Assembly: GCA_002375995.1 (NCBI GenBank)
Contig: DFNI01000009.1
Span: 29,523-93,522, forward strand
Length of the DNA stretch: 64,000 nucleotides
Reading direction: 5' to 3'
Source: Acetothermia bacterium UBA3571
GTDB taxonomy: Bacteria > Bipolaricaulota > Bipolaricaulia > Bipolaricaulales > Bipolaricaulaceae
Numbering within the stretch: the stretch's first letter is position 1; every line of letters starts with the position of its first letter. Position numbers and translations under genes: made by a program. Below, piece after piece: positions 8,785-17,933 of the stretch. The notes below the pieces were generated by a model. That model worked only from the letters and a program-made list of their open reading frames with translations, searched no databases and was not told the origin of the DNA.

Positions 8785-9122
8785 CTCCCCATAAACGGGG
8801 AGCCGGATTCACACGGAAAGGGCACTAAATCCGCGAGGGTTAGCTAGGTAGGATCACGCCCCGGAGGGGGCGTTATTGGCGGGGCCCAAGGGGGGAAGAT
8901 CTTTCCGCAAAAGGTGCACTTTAAACACGTCCATCACCCCCGCCACAGTAATCACTCGCAATTGTAGGGACCCCCTGGCGGCTTCGCAACTTGTCGCCAG
9001 TAAGTGCGCCAAGACATGGTGCCCCACCCCGGGTGCCGGACCTTGTGACGTTCGAGGAGTTCTCGAAGACGTGCGGCATCCCCCTATTCGTGAGCTGATA
9101 AACCAACAAAAGGGATGCCGGG
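8785..9122. other. Non-coding stretch before transposase remnant
   Basis: No gene recognised on either strand. It holds a short GC hairpin (ACGCCCC, GGA, GGGGGCGT at about 8856-8873) and a 9-bp inverted repeat, CGGCATCCC at 9074-9082 and GGGATGCCG at 9112-9120, that could be a leftover end of the adjacent mobile element. Confidence 0.4.
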
Positions 9123-9640
9123 ATGTTTCACTACACCTTGCCACAACTTTATTCCCCGGCCGCCCAGAAGGGCGAAGTAGCGTTGCGGCTCAAGATCGTG
9201 AAGGTTTGTCGAGAATGCGGGAGCATTGGGGAGACGGCCCGGATGTCCCGCAACACCGTGCGCAAGCGACGGTACAGGGAGAGAGGGGAGTCCGGGCTTT
9301 ACGACCGCCCGCGGCGGCCGAAACGTTCCCCCCGCCGCGCTCTACTGGAGGTCGAGGAAGGGCACGTGGGTTGAGGAGGGAGCGGGGTTGGGGAAGGAGG
9401 AAGATCGCCCACGCCCTGGAATAGCTCCGTGACGCGTTACGGGCGAGAAGTATTACCGGACCTTTAGGGCGGGGACGGAGGGGAGGACACCGATGGAGCA
9501 GGTGCGGAAGCTGAGGCTGGATCTTCCGGATGAGTTCGGTGGTGTTCCTGGACGAGGTGGCGGTAACCTGGGCCTCCAATGGGATCACGGTGTGTTGGCC
9601 TATTGCAGACCTCATACGTGGGGTTTGTTGACCCGGCCAT
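9123..9640 (+). pseudogene. Decayed transposase, N-terminal HTH remnant
   Basis: The first 83 codons read as a helix-turn-helix of IS481/IS630-type transposases: KIVKVCRECGSIGETARMSRN, TVRKRRYRERGESGLYDRPR, then RRPKRSPRR. Compared with intact relatives one Trp-Arg segment of the recognition region is missing and the frame then breaks. The next 250 nt have only short open stretches (for example VVFLDEVAVTW near 9540) and no catalytic core. Nonfunctional. Confidence 0.6.
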
Positions 9641-9671
9641 TTCTTGCATAATTGTGCAAAGATGCAAGAAA
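9640..9671. promoter_or_regulatory. Inverted-repeat operator in front of arsR-type gene
   Basis: Perfect arms TTTCTTGCAT (9640-9649) and ATGCAAGAAA (9662-9671), with a nested second palindrome TTGCA (9644-9648) and TGCAA (9655-9659). The right arm overlaps the Shine-Dalgarno AGAAAGG of the regulator gene. This geometry is as expected for an ArsR/SmtB dimer repressing its own operon. A TTGACC at 9628-9633 could be the -35. Confidence 0.6.
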
Positions 9672-9676
9672 GGATA

Positions 9677-9961
9677 ATGGACGAGCTCCGGGTTGCGGAG
9701 GTGGCGAAAGCGCTAGCAAACCCCGTTAGGGTACGAATCCTCTCCATCCTCGAGGGCGGGGAACGGTGTGGGTGCGAGTTTGTGCCGCTCCTCGGGCTGG
9801 ACCCTTCGGTGGTCTCCCGGCATTTGGCAACACTACAGCGAGCCGGACTGGTGGAGTCCCGCCGAGACGGGGTGCGGGTTCTTTGGCGCCTGGCGAACCC
9901 CGAGATCCCCAGACTGCTCAGATGTCTCGAGGCCTTGGCCTGCGCGGAGGTGCCTACATGA
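9677..9961 (+). CDS. ArsR/SmtB-family metal- or redox-sensing repressor
   Basis: 94-residue winged-helix regulator. The HTH recognition region is LLGLDPSVVSRHLATLQRAGLV followed by the wing ESRRDGVRVLWRL. Cys31 and Cys33 (ERCGCEF) sit at the alpha-3 position used by ArsR for thiol ligands, and two more Cys lie near the C-terminus, so a metal(loid) or reactive sulfur signal is plausible. ATG at 9677 is preferred for its AGAAAGG; TTG 9644 and ATG 9662 are in frame. Its stop overlaps the next start (ATGA). Confidence 0.88.
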   Translation: MDELRVAEVAKALANPVRVRILSILEGGERCGCEFVPLLGLDPSVVSRHLATLQRAGLVESRRDGVRVLWRLANPEIPRLLRCLEALACAEVPT

Positions 9962-10746
9962 GCTGGGGCGATTGGCTCATCATCCCCGCAGTGGGTGGGG
10001 CCGCCGGATTCTTGGGCGGGATCATCGGGACTGGGGGTTGCAGTGTGATGCTGCCAGTACTCCACTTCTGGCTTGGGTTCGATGCCCCCACTGCCATCGG
10101 AACCACCCTCTTCGCAGTGATCTTCACCGCGATCTCCGGGGCATATGGGCATTTGCGTCGGCGAAATTTAGACTTAAGGGCGGCTCTCTGGCTCGGCGGG
10201 AGCGGGATTGCTGGGGTGGCGCTCGGGTCTTGGCTCTTCTCGAAGCTTATTTCCCACGCTGAGCTTTTCGAGCTCATTTTGGGCCTGGTCTTTTTGTGGC
10301 CGGCGGCCCGCATGGCTTGGGAGGGGTTCGCGCGACATAGCAAGCCGACGCGGGAGGGACACACGATCCCGGGATCCAGCTGGGGCCTTTCAGCTTTCGG
10401 GTTCACAGTAGGGGTAGTCACCGGGATCGCGGGGTTGGGAGGAGGCTACGCCCTGGTCCCGGGGCTCATCTACCTTTTCGGCGCACCAGTGTACATCACC
10501 ATGGGAACCTCGCTGGCCACCATGGTCCCTTTGGCAGCGGTGGGTGGCGGGATAAAGCTCGCCCAGGGGTATGTGGATCTCACCGCAGGTTCACTTTTGG
10601 CCCTGGGAACCATCGTAGGCGCCCAGGTGGGGGCGCGGGCGATAAAACGCTTCCGGCCCGCCACTTTGAAGCTCATCTTCGGCCTTTATTTCCTCTACGT
10701 CTCCTTGAAGTTCATCACCGGCTACTTCGGCGTACGCATCTGGTGA
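9958..10746 (+). CDS. TauE/SafE-family sulfite or anion exporter
   Basis: 262-residue membrane protein with about eight hydrophobic helices in two repeats. Each repeat begins with the family's glycine-rich motif: GGAAGFLGGIIGTGGCSVMLP near the N-terminus and GVVTGIAGLGGGYALVPGLI in the middle. Such proteins (DUF81) move sulfite, sulfoacetate or related sulfur anions. ATGA overlap with the ArsR gene means translational coupling and co-regulation, which suggests a sulfur-responsive efflux pair. Confidence 0.88.
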   Translation: MSWGDWLIIPAVGGAAGFLGGIIGTGGCSVMLPVLHFWLGFDAPTAIGTTLFAVIFTAISGAYGHLRRRNLDLRAALWLGGSGIAGVALGSWLFSKLISHAELFELILGLVFLWPAARMAWEGFARHSKPTREGHTIPGSSWGLSAFGFTVGVVTGIAGLGGGYALVPGLIYLFGAPVYITMGTSLATMVPLAAVGGGIKLAQGYVDLTAGSLLALGTIVGAQVGARAIKRFRPATLKLIFGLYFLYVSLKFITGYFGVRIW

Positions 10747-10756
10747 AGGAGCTACC

Positions 10757-12928
10757 GTGAGAAGATGCGTAGCGTTGTGGGTTTTGGTGGTGAGTGTCTG
10801 GACTTTCGCGGCACCGTACGTGTGGATCGAGGGAGAAGATTTCGCCGCGAGCAACTTCCCCTACGGAAGCGCCGCCACCCGGGGTGTCTTCTGCCGGGGT
10901 TGCAGCGGCGGTGAATTCTTTCTCTTCCGGCCCGGTGCCCGGGGCAGACCCTTCTTCCCCCCAGGCTATTGGTATGCCCGGTGGGCTTTCCGCGTCTTGG
11001 AACCCGGGGACTACCGGTTCGTATGGATCGCTTATGGTCCAGAGGAAGCAGAGTTCTCCTGGACGGTGGACGAAAAGGAAACGGTCCCGGCCCGTGTCGT
11101 CCGCTATGGCGGCAACTATGGATTCGGAAGGGCTCGTTTCCGCTGGGCCCAGCTCGATCCGCGTGGCATGGATCTAACCCTCAGTCCCGAGGGCAACCCC
11201 CACACCTTCGCCATCCGTCGCGATGATCCCGGGGCAGGGCCGATGTGGATCGACGCCATCCTGCTCACCACCGACCGGGACTTCGTCCCGACGGGACCGG
11301 AGGGGCCGACAATGGATCGCTCCACCCTTGTGGTGTTTCCGGACTACGTGGCCTTAGCAGTGGACTACTTGGAGCACCTCCTTCCCGAGACGCTCCCCAA
11401 TGCCGACGCGATGGCGAAAAAGCTCTGGACTTTCGCCACACCGGGGGAGTATGAACCTTTGAGCTTCGCGATCCATGCCCGTCGTAGCCTTTCCCGCGTA
11501 CGGGTGGAGATAAGCCCCCTGCGGTGTGGGACCTATGAAATACCGCGGAATGCCTTGGACCTCCGGGTGGTGCAGGTGATGGAGAAGCGGCGCCACGCCC
11601 GCGCAGGGCCCGATGAAACCGAACTGGTCCCCGAAATATTGAACTACAATAGCCCGCAGGACATACCTGCCGGGACCTCCCGTCAGTGGTGGCTTATCAT
11701 CCACGTCCCTCGCGAAGCCCCGCCGGGCACCTATCGGGGGCGGATCGTAGTGGAGCCGGAGAACGCTCCCCAGCAGGAGATAACCGTTGAACTCGTGGTC
11801 CTTCCCTTCGTCCTCTCCTCCCCGAGAAAGGACTACTCCTTGGCCTATTCACCCTTGCGGGTATTCGCCGGGAGGGAACTCACAGGAGATCCTCTCGTCT
11901 ACATGCGTCAGGACTACGCAGACATGCGCGCCCACGGTATCACAAGCCCCAGCCTCTATATCCCACTGACCGTATCGCGCGGTTCCGATGGAGAGGTGAG
12001 GATCGATTACGGGGAGTTCATTGCCGCCATGGACTTGATCGCAGAGCTCGGCTTTCCCGGCCCGGTCCACTGGCGTGGGGTCTCACGGCTGTGGAGAGAC
12101 CTGAGGCGATGGGGGCTATCAGAGGAGGAGGCGGAAAGGACTTACGTGGAAGCGGTGAGGTCAGTGCTCGAACTGAGAAGGGAACGGAGCTGGCCCGAGA
12201 TCTATTTCTTCCCCGTGGATGAGCCCTTCGGCCATCCGGAGAAGGAAGCGGAGTTTTACCGGCTGGCCCCGCTCATCAAGCGGGTTCCTGGGGCGATGGT
12301 CGAGGTTTCGTTGAACGGTGTCATAGAGCTCCCTTCTGAGGCTGAACCCTTCGTCGATCTGCGGTCATACAACGGCTGGACGGTGGATCTATTCTTGCCT
12401 CAGTACCCCTTTGCCCAACTCGCGGCCCTGATCGAGGCCGCAGGAGATCGGGCGTGGGTTTACTACAACGTAAGGGGCCTGGGGGGAAGGCCAGAATTCT
12501 CCCGGGCCGCCGCGGGATTCTACCTCTGGGCGAGCCCTTTCGCGGGGCTCGCCGCCTGGACCTACCACGTGTTCTTCGGCGATCCCTACGACGCCGCCGA
12601 CGGTCCCAGGGGCGACTTCGCCTACGCCTATCCTGATCCCGAGAAGAACTTCGCCCCCACCCTGCCAACCCTGCGCTGGGAGGGGTTTCGCGAGGGGGTC
12701 GATGACATGCGGTATCTCACCACCCTGGAGGAGGCCATCGCTGCTTCCCGGGATAATCCCGGAAAAAGGGAAGCGGTGGCCCAAGCCCGAGCTCTGTTGA
12801 AAGAACTGAGGGGACAGCTCGAACACTATGGTCCGGAACTGCGGGGGATCCTGGCTTACATGGAGCCCAACGACTACCAGGCTTGGCGCTGGCGAATCGC
12901 CCAAGCGATTCTCGACTTAATGGATTGA
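10757..12928 (+). CDS. Secreted GH123-like (DUF4091) glycoside hydrolase
   Basis: 723 residues with an N-terminal signal peptide. Residues 23-175 resemble a carbohydrate-binding jelly roll (WIEGEDFAASNFPYG). The C-terminal half carries DUF4091/GH123 hallmarks: FFPVDEPFGHPEKEAEFY with the neighbouring Asp-Glu acid pair, RAWVYYNVRG, and the terminal block TLRWEGFREGVDDMRYLTTLE. GH123 enzymes are beta-N-acetylgalactosaminidases using substrate-assisted catalysis; substrate here is unknown. GTG start with AAGGAGC upstream, 10 nt after the transporter gene. Confidence 0.8.
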   Translation: MRRCVALWVLVVSVWTFAAPYVWIEGEDFAASNFPYGSAATRGVFCRGCSGGEFFLFRPGARGRPFFPPGYWYARWAFRVLEPGDYRFVWIAYGPEEAEFSWTVDEKETVPARVVRYGGNYGFGRARFRWAQLDPRGMDLTLSPEGNPHTFAIRRDDPGAGPMWIDAILLTTDRDFVPTGPEGPTMDRSTLVVFPDYVALAVDYLEHLLPETLPNADAMAKKLWTFATPGEYEPLSFAIHARRSLSRVRVEISPLRCGTYEIPRNALDLRVVQVMEKRRHARAGPDETELVPEILNYNSPQDIPAGTSRQWWLIIHVPREAPPGTYRGRIVVEPENAPQQEITVELVVLPFVLSSPRKDYSLAYSPLRVFAGRELTGDPLVYMRQDYADMRAHGITSPSLYIPLTVSRGSDGEVRIDYGEFIAAMDLIAELGFPGPVHWRGVSRLWRDLRRWGLSEEEAERTYVEAVRSVLELRRERSWPEIYFFPVDEPFGHPEKEAEFYRLAPLIKRVPGAMVEVSLNGVIELPSEAEPFVDLRSYNGWTVDLFLPQYPFAQLAALIEAAGDRAWVYYNVRGLGGRPEFSRAAAGFYLWASPFAGLAAWTYHVFFGDPYDAADGPRGDFAYAYPDPEKNFAPTLPTLRWEGFREGVDDMRYLTTLEEAIAASRDNPGKREAVAQARALLKELRGQLEHYGPELRGILAYMEPNDYQAWRWRIAQAILDLMD

Positions 12929-12940
12929 GAAAATTGGCGC

Positions 12941-13261
12941 TCAGACCTGCTTCCCTTGGGCGTATCCCACTACCCGATAATGGACCACCCGGGGTTCGAA
13001 CTCCAGCAAGAACTCCCGATCCTCGGGATAATACTTGACCGCTTCGGGATCGTCTCCGGCGAACTTCTTGACGGCCTCCATGTCTTCCCAGAAGGTGAGG
13101 GTAATGAAGTGTGTAATCTCTCCCTTTTGCCGTTCCAAGATGTAAACCGCGATGTTTCCGTCCACGGCCCGATAATCCGGAATCGCCCGTTTGTTCAAGA
13201 ACTCACGATAAGCGGCTGCTTTAGGAGCCGGAACCCGTCCATGCCATAACCTCACGATCAC
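12941..13261 (-). CDS. Antibiotic-biosynthesis-monooxygenase-like (ABM) small protein
   Basis: 106-residue protein of the dimeric alpha-beta barrel fold: it starts with the strand MIVRLWHGRVP, then KAAAYREFLNKRAIPDYR and ITLTFWEDMEAVKKFAGDDPEAVKYYPEDREFL, the usual order of ABM-domain proteins. Many such proteins have no proven reaction; some degrade heme or oxidise quinols. No heme-oxygenase-specific triad could be confirmed. GTG start with GGGGGCGAGAAG upstream. Confidence 0.75.
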   Translation of the reverse strand: MIVRLWHGRVPAPKAAAYREFLNKRAIPDYRAVDGNIAVYILERQKGEITHFITLTFWEDMEAVKKFAGDDPEAVKYYPEDREFLLEFEPRVVHYRVVGYAQGKQV

Positions 13262-13510
13262 CTTCTCGCCCCCTTTCCATGTTGCCCATTTTTGAAGGCA
13301 TTACCCCCAATTTTAAGCTTTCCTCGCCACGCTTATTAGCTTGTAGGTCGAGTTAGATTTTCAAGTTGCAATCGAAACTCCTTGAGCTCTTTATGGTAGA
13401 AGTCGGTGAAGTTAAGGCTTTTTGACCTCCCTCTGTGTTCAAACTAAAGGGTCCCCACATAGGTGGAGAGACGGGGTTCGAGCGGATATGGTGTCTCCCG
13501 GTGATCCGGG

Positions 13511-14302
13511 GTGAAGAGCGACCGTGAGAAGTGGCCGTACGGCATTATCGTCCCGTTGCAGGATCCGACGCCCTTTTCGCCTTTCTTGCCTGAACGCTGG
13601 CGGGAAGGTTTGAGGAAGACGGCGGAAGCGGGCTTCACCGCGGTGGAACTTGCGATTACCGATCCCACGAGGGTCGAACGGGAAACGGTGGCTCAAGTCC
13701 TAGAAAAGGAAAACCTCCGGCTCGTCTCCATCACCACCGGCCAGGCCGCGGGGAAAGAAGGCCTCTCCCTTTCCTCCCCCGACGAGTCGGTGCGGGAGCG
13801 GGCCATCGCCCGCATAAAAGCACACATGGAATTCGCCAAGCCCTTCGGGGCGGTGGTGATCGTGGGATCGCTGCGCGGCGCCGACGGAGACCGCGGGCTC
13901 CTCGTGCAGTCCCTGCGGGAGTGCGCCGCCCACGACCCGGATGTAAAGCTCGCCTTCGAACCCCTGAACCGCTATGAGACGAGGCTCGTGAACACCGTGG
14001 CCGAGGCCCTGGATCTCATCGAGGAAGTCGGCGCCGAAAACATGGGGATCCTGTTCGACACCTTCCACGCCAACATCGAGGAACCGAAGTTCGCCGAGGC
14101 CATCCGTGCCGCAGGGGAAAAGCTCTATCACGTGCACTTGGCCGATTCCAACCGCTGGGTTCCCGGGGAGGGGCACCTCCCCTTCGGCGAGGTCTTCCGC
14201 ACCCTAAAGGAGATCGGCTACCGGGGAGGCCTCATCCTGGAGTGCTTCCCGAAGCCGTCGCCGGAACGGCTCCTCGCCCTCGCCCGGCGACCCGGGAGCT
14301 GA
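13511..14302 (+). CDS. Sugar phosphate isomerase/epimerase-like TIM-barrel protein
   Basis: 263 residues of the xylose-isomerase-like AP-endonuclease-2 superfamily. Metal-ligand strands visible: AVELAITDP, LAFEPLNRYETRL (Glu), MGILFDTFHANIEEP (Asp-His), HVHLADSNRWVPGEGHLPF (His-Asp) and LILECF (Glu), the set used by ketose 3-epimerases and hydroxypyruvate isomerases. It therefore probably isomerises a sugar or keto acid; substrate undetermined. It precedes a membrane transporter gene by 14 nt. Confidence 0.82.
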   Translation: MKSDREKWPYGIIVPLQDPTPFSPFLPERWREGLRKTAEAGFTAVELAITDPTRVERETVAQVLEKENLRLVSITTGQAAGKEGLSLSSPDESVRERAIARIKAHMEFAKPFGAVVIVGSLRGADGDRGLLVQSLRECAAHDPDVKLAFEPLNRYETRLVNTVAEALDLIEEVGAENMGILFDTFHANIEEPKFAEAIRAAGEKLYHVHLADSNRWVPGEGHLPFGEVFRTLKEIGYRGGLILECFPKPSPERLLALARRPGS

Positions 14303-14316
14303 TACCCTAAGCCCCG

Positions 14317-15216
14317 GTGTTCTCCGGCGTCCTGGTGCCGATCTTCCTCCTCGTGGGGGTGGGGTATGTCGCCGGGAAGCTCCTGCGTCTGGATCCCCGC
14401 CCCATCGCCCGGCTCGCCTTCTGGACCTTCTCCCCCGTCCTCATCTTCGAGTCGCTGCGCACGGCCACCCTCTCCTGGGAAGAGATGGGCACGGTGGCGA
14501 TCTTTGTTTCCGCCCATTACTTGGGGATGTACTTCCTCTCCCTTCCGTTGGGGAAAGTCCTCTTCAAGGGGGATCGGGATGCCCGGGCCGCCGCCTCATT
14601 GGTCCTCACCTTCGGGAACTGCGGAAACCTCGGGTTCCCCCTCCTCCTCTTCGCGCTGGGGGACAAGGGCCTGGAGATAGGGGCCGTGTTTCTGGCGGTG
14701 AACACGGTGTATCTGGCGACGTTGGGGGTGGCCATCGCCGCCGGGGGCCTGGGACGTCCGGTGGAATCGGCGAAGGCCATCTTCAGGGTGCCGTGGCTGT
14801 ACGCCGTGGCCGCCGCCCTGGTGGCCCGGGAATTCCCGGGGCTCCCCCTATGGCTTTCCCGCACCACCGGGGCCCTACGGGACGGGGCTATCCCCCTTCT
14901 CTTGGCGCTTTTGGGCTTGGAACTGGCGCGAATTGACCCGCGACGGGTGTTCGCCGGGGCCATGGGCCTGGCCGCCGGCAGGCTCGCCCTCGGGAGCGCA
15001 CTGGCCTGGGTCCTGGCGTCGGCCATGGGCCTCCAAGGCACGTTGCGGAGCGCCCTGATCCTGGAGGGGAGCGTTCCCAGCGCGGTGAACGCTTTCCTTT
15101 TGGCCTTCGAGTTCAAGCGCCGTCCCGATCTGGCCGCAGCGGCCCTTTTCTTCTCCACCGCGCTCTCCGCCGGGACCCTGTGGCTCACCTTGATGGGAAT
15201 ATCCGCATGGGCATAG
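14317..15216 (+). CDS. AEC (auxin efflux carrier) family transporter
   Basis: 299 residues, about ten hydrophobic helices in two halves. Family marks: LARLAFWTFSPVLIFESL near residue 35 and the broken-helix TFGNCGNLGFPL near residue 100, followed in the second half by ILEGSVPSAVNAFLLA. AEC proteins move organic acids such as malate or malonate. GTG start, directly behind the isomerase-like gene and likely co-transcribed with it. Confidence 0.88.
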   Translation: MFSGVLVPIFLLVGVGYVAGKLLRLDPRPIARLAFWTFSPVLIFESLRTATLSWEEMGTVAIFVSAHYLGMYFLSLPLGKVLFKGDRDARAAASLVLTFGNCGNLGFPLLLFALGDKGLEIGAVFLAVNTVYLATLGVAIAAGGLGRPVESAKAIFRVPWLYAVAAALVAREFPGLPLWLSRTTGALRDGAIPLLLALLGLELARIDPRRVFAGAMGLAAGRLALGSALAWVLASAMGLQGTLRSALILEGSVPSAVNAFLLAFEFKRRPDLAAAALFFSTALSAGTLWLTLMGISAWA

Positions 15217-15224
15217 CCGATTTG

Positions 15225-15262
15225 CCCTGGGGTGTAACAAGAATTACCCTAGGGTGTATTAT
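15225..15262 (+). promoter_or_regulatory. Direct repeat and possible -10 ahead of lipoprotein gene
   Basis: CCCTGGGGTGTA (15225-15236) and CCCTAGGGTGTA (15247-15258) are 22 bp apart, two turns of the helix, with one mismatch. The second copy runs into TATTAT (15257-15262), a fair -10. Could be an activator site for the downstream lipoprotein gene. Confidence 0.3.
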
Positions 15263-15285
15263 CTCCGAAGCTAAAGGAGTGGACG

Positions 15286-15933
15286 ATGAAGGGCAAGTTT
15301 GCAGTGGGGGCGCTCGTCCTCCTTTTCCTCGCCCTGGGGGGATGTGGCTTCCTGCAGGAGCTCCTCCCCCCGGAGGTGGCCCCCCTCGTACAGGCCACCA
15401 CCGGGGAACTCGAAACGGGGATCCGCCTCACCTGGAGCGCGGTGGACCGTGCGACAAACTATCGCATCTTCCGTGCCGAAGCGGAGAACGGTCCATACGA
15501 TCTTTTGGCCCAAACGCCTTACACCAGCTTCACCGACCAAGTGGGGCGGGAGCACATGGGATATTGGTACTGGTACGAGGTCCAGGCGTGTAACGACGCC
15601 GGCTGTGGCCCCAAGTCCACGCCGGTACGGGGTTACGCGGGTTACCCCCCGGAACCGCCCAGCAATGTAAGCGCAAGCGATGGGGATTATCTGGACAAGA
15701 TCGTGGTAACCTGGGATCCCGTTCCCGGCGCCACCCGTTACGAGGTCCTGCGCGACCGCACCCCAGGCGGCGAATTCAACCCCATCGCCATGGTAACTTC
15801 CACTTCGTACGAGGATCACGACGTGTCTCCCGGATTGATCTACCATTACAAGGTGAAGGCCCACAACGACTGGGGCTTTACGTTGCCCTCTGAAGCCGAC
15901 GCGGGCTGCGTTTACCCCTGCCCGGTGCCCTGA
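15286..15933 (+). CDS. Lipoprotein with two fibronectin type III domains
   Basis: 215 residues. Signal peptide ends in a lipobox LALGGC (Cys20), so the mature protein is lipid-anchored. Two FN3-like repeats follow: IRLTWSAVDRATNYRIFRAE through YEVQACNDAGCG, and IVVTWDPVPGATRYEVLRDR through YHYKVKAHNDWG. Such domains mediate adhesion or bind glycans. RBS AAAGGAG is 6-7 nt upstream of ATG. No enzyme domain. Confidence 0.85.
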   Translation: MKGKFAVGALVLLFLALGGCGFLQELLPPEVAPLVQATTGELETGIRLTWSAVDRATNYRIFRAEAENGPYDLLAQTPYTSFTDQVGREHMGYWYWYEVQACNDAGCGPKSTPVRGYAGYPPEPPSNVSASDGDYLDKIVVTWDPVPGATRYEVLRDRTPGGEFNPIAMVTSTSYEDHDVSPGLIYHYKVKAHNDWGFTLPSEADAGCVYPCPVP

Positions 15934-16013
15934 ATCCATCGTGCAATAAGAGCTCCAAAAGCGTCTGAAACCACGCGCCGGGGATCGTGTATATCCCTTT
16001 TGAGGTGGTGGAT

Positions 16014-17081
16014 ATGCGGGCGATCATCGGTTTCCTTGCCCTCCTTTTCGGCTTGACGGTTTGGGCGGATGAGGCGTGGGTGGTGGTCACCCTGGACCGG
16101 ATCGAGTTCGACGGGAACCTGGTGGAGTGGCCCCGGTTCAAGGGGAACCCCATCGGGTTCATCTCGGTGGTGGGAACAGAAAGTATCTACCAAAAGCTAG
16201 TCTGGCCCGGCGCCGGCTGGTACACCATCGCCGACGAGGGCGCCGAACTCCTGCAGGAGACCGAAAGCGTCCCCCTGTTTGCCCTTCCCGCCGCCGAGAT
16301 GGGGCCCAGCTTGGGGATCGCCATTCAATTCCTCGGGAACTACAAGTACGACTGGGGCCATAGCTTCGCCCCCGAGGCCTTAGCCCACCTCGAGGAGACC
16401 CTGCGGGAAAGGCTAGCTCTCCCCCTTCCCCCGGGCCTCCCGGGACGGAAGCAAGGAGAAGGAGACAGCGGACCATATGAGGTGCGCGAGGCCCCCTTCA
16501 TCGATTTCACCCCCCATATCCGAGTCTTCTCCCCCGATTCTTGGACTTCGGGGACACGGACCTACACCGCCGAGGTCCGAGAAGCGGTCTACGTTCAGGG
16601 AGAGACCCCGGCCAAAGTCACCTTCCGCTATTCCATCCGTCGGGTCTCCCTCCCCGAGGGGCTCCGGGTCCGTGTCCGCCTCGAGGGGATAAAAACGGTG
16701 GAAAACGGAGATTTCATGAACGGAGAGATCTTCGTCGTGGCCCGGGTCATCTCGGGCTTCACCTCCACCGGGAGGCCGATACAGCGCGCCCTCCGGATCC
16801 CCACTTCAGGCCACTACTCCATGGGAGATGGCGAGGAAAAGGTCCTCTCTACGGTACTCTTCGAGGGGAGAGTGAGCCCGTTCCTCTACGTCGAGGTCAT
16901 GGTGTGGGACGAGGATGATCCCGAGGCAAAAGACCAGCACGATCTCCTCGGGGGGCTTTTCGGGCTCTGGCTCCCCTGGCGCCTAGCGAACCTCCCCGGG
17001 GGCGAGAAGCGCATCGTCTTTCCCAAGTCCACCCCCGACGGCGAGGTCTTGATCCACCTCCGCGTGGAACGCCTGGATTAG
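16014..17081 (+). CDS. Hypothetical exported protein
   Basis: 355 residues from the ATG at 16014, which has GAGGTGGTGG upstream; an in-frame GTG at 15987 is less likely. N-terminal signal peptide (AIIGFLALLFGLTVWA). Rest is soluble and beta-rich with acidic patches; DEDDPEAKDQHDLLGG near residue 305 resembles a C2-like or calcium-binding loop. No family recognised. The end overlaps the convergent hydrolase gene by 4 nt. Confidence 0.65.
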   Translation: MRAIIGFLALLFGLTVWADEAWVVVTLDRIEFDGNLVEWPRFKGNPIGFISVVGTESIYQKLVWPGAGWYTIADEGAELLQETESVPLFALPAAEMGPSLGIAIQFLGNYKYDWGHSFAPEALAHLEETLRERLALPLPPGLPGRKQGEGDSGPYEVREAPFIDFTPHIRVFSPDSWTSGTRTYTAEVREAVYVQGETPAKVTFRYSIRRVSLPEGLRVRVRLEGIKTVENGDFMNGEIFVVARVISGFTSTGRPIQRALRIPTSGHYSMGDGEEKVLSTVLFEGRVSPFLYVEVMVWDEDDPEAKDQHDLLGGLFGLWLPWRLANLPGGEKRIVFPKSTPDGEVLIHLRVERLD

Positions 17082-17920
17082 GGGCCGAGGAAGCGGTTCA
17101 GGAAGTCGACGATGGCGGCCACTGCCCGGAGGGCCGCCGGGGTGTCGGGGCGGTTTATGAAGCCGTGGCCCGCCCCGGGGATGAGGAGGAGCTCCGCCTC
17201 GGCCCCCGCCCGGCGCAAGGCATCGGCCATCCGCACCGATTCCTCGTAGGGGACCACGCGGTCGTCGCGGCCGTGGACGAGGAGGAACGGAGGATCGTCG
17301 GCGCTGGCCCAGGTGATGGGCGAGGCCTCCCGCCAGAGGTCGGGATCTTCCCGGGCAGATGCGCCCAAGAAGCTCTCCACCGCCGCCTCGGCCGGGGTGC
17401 CCACTGCCGAGAGGAGGTCCATGGGGCCGAACAGGGCAACCACGGCCTGGACCCGGGATGAGACTCCCAGATTCCCGCAAGGCGCCAAGGCCTCGGGGGC
17501 GGTCCCAAGCAACGCCACGAGATGCCCTCCGGCGGAAGTGCCCACCGCCGCGATCCGATCCGGGTCCACCCCGTAGTCCGCAGCGTGGACCCGGATCCAC
17601 TTCACCGCGCACCGCAGGTCCTCCAGGGCCGCGGGGAACTTATGTGCGGGCGCTAAGCGGTAATTTACGGAGAAACCCACGTACCCCCGCTCCGCTAAGA
17701 ACCGGGCCAGGGGCGCGAGCCGCCGCTTGTCCCCGGTATGCCAGGCGCCCCCGTGCACGAAAAGGATCGCCGGGTGCGGACCCGGGGAATCGGGGAGGCA
17801 TATGTCCAGTGCCAGGGAGAGCCCGGCTACCGTGCGGTAGACCACGTCGTGGATCTCCGTGACCGCCGCCCCCACGGACGAAAAGAGGGCCACCGCTGCC
17901 ATCACGACGATAAGCCTCAA
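17078..17920 (-). CDS. Secreted alpha/beta hydrolase (esterase/lipase, BD-FAE-like)
   Basis: 280 residues from the TTG at 17920 (GGAGGTGG 5 nt upstream). Signal peptide LRLIVVMAAVALFSSVGAA. The fold is clear: oxyanion motif LFVHGGAWHTGDK, nucleophile elbow AVGTSAGGHLV (Ser), acid LLVHGRDDRVVP (Asp) and GAGHGFINRP (His). Resembles carbohydrate esterases and feruloyl esterases of the HGGXW group. It follows an exported protein gene on the same strand by 13 nt. Confidence 0.85.
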   Translation of the reverse strand: MRLIVVMAAVALFSSVGAAVTEIHDVVYRTVAGLSLALDICLPDSPGPHPAILFVHGGAWHTGDKRRLAPLARFLAERGYVGFSVNYRLAPAHKFPAALEDLRCAVKWIRVHAADYGVDPDRIAAVGTSAGGHLVALLGTAPEALAPCGNLGVSSRVQAVVALFGPMDLLSAVGTPAEAAVESFLGASAREDPDLWREASPITWASADDPPFLLVHGRDDRVVPYEESVRMADALRRAGAEAELLLIPGAGHGFINRPDTPAALRAVAAIVDFLNRFLGP

Positions 17921-17933
17921 CGTGCCACCTCCT

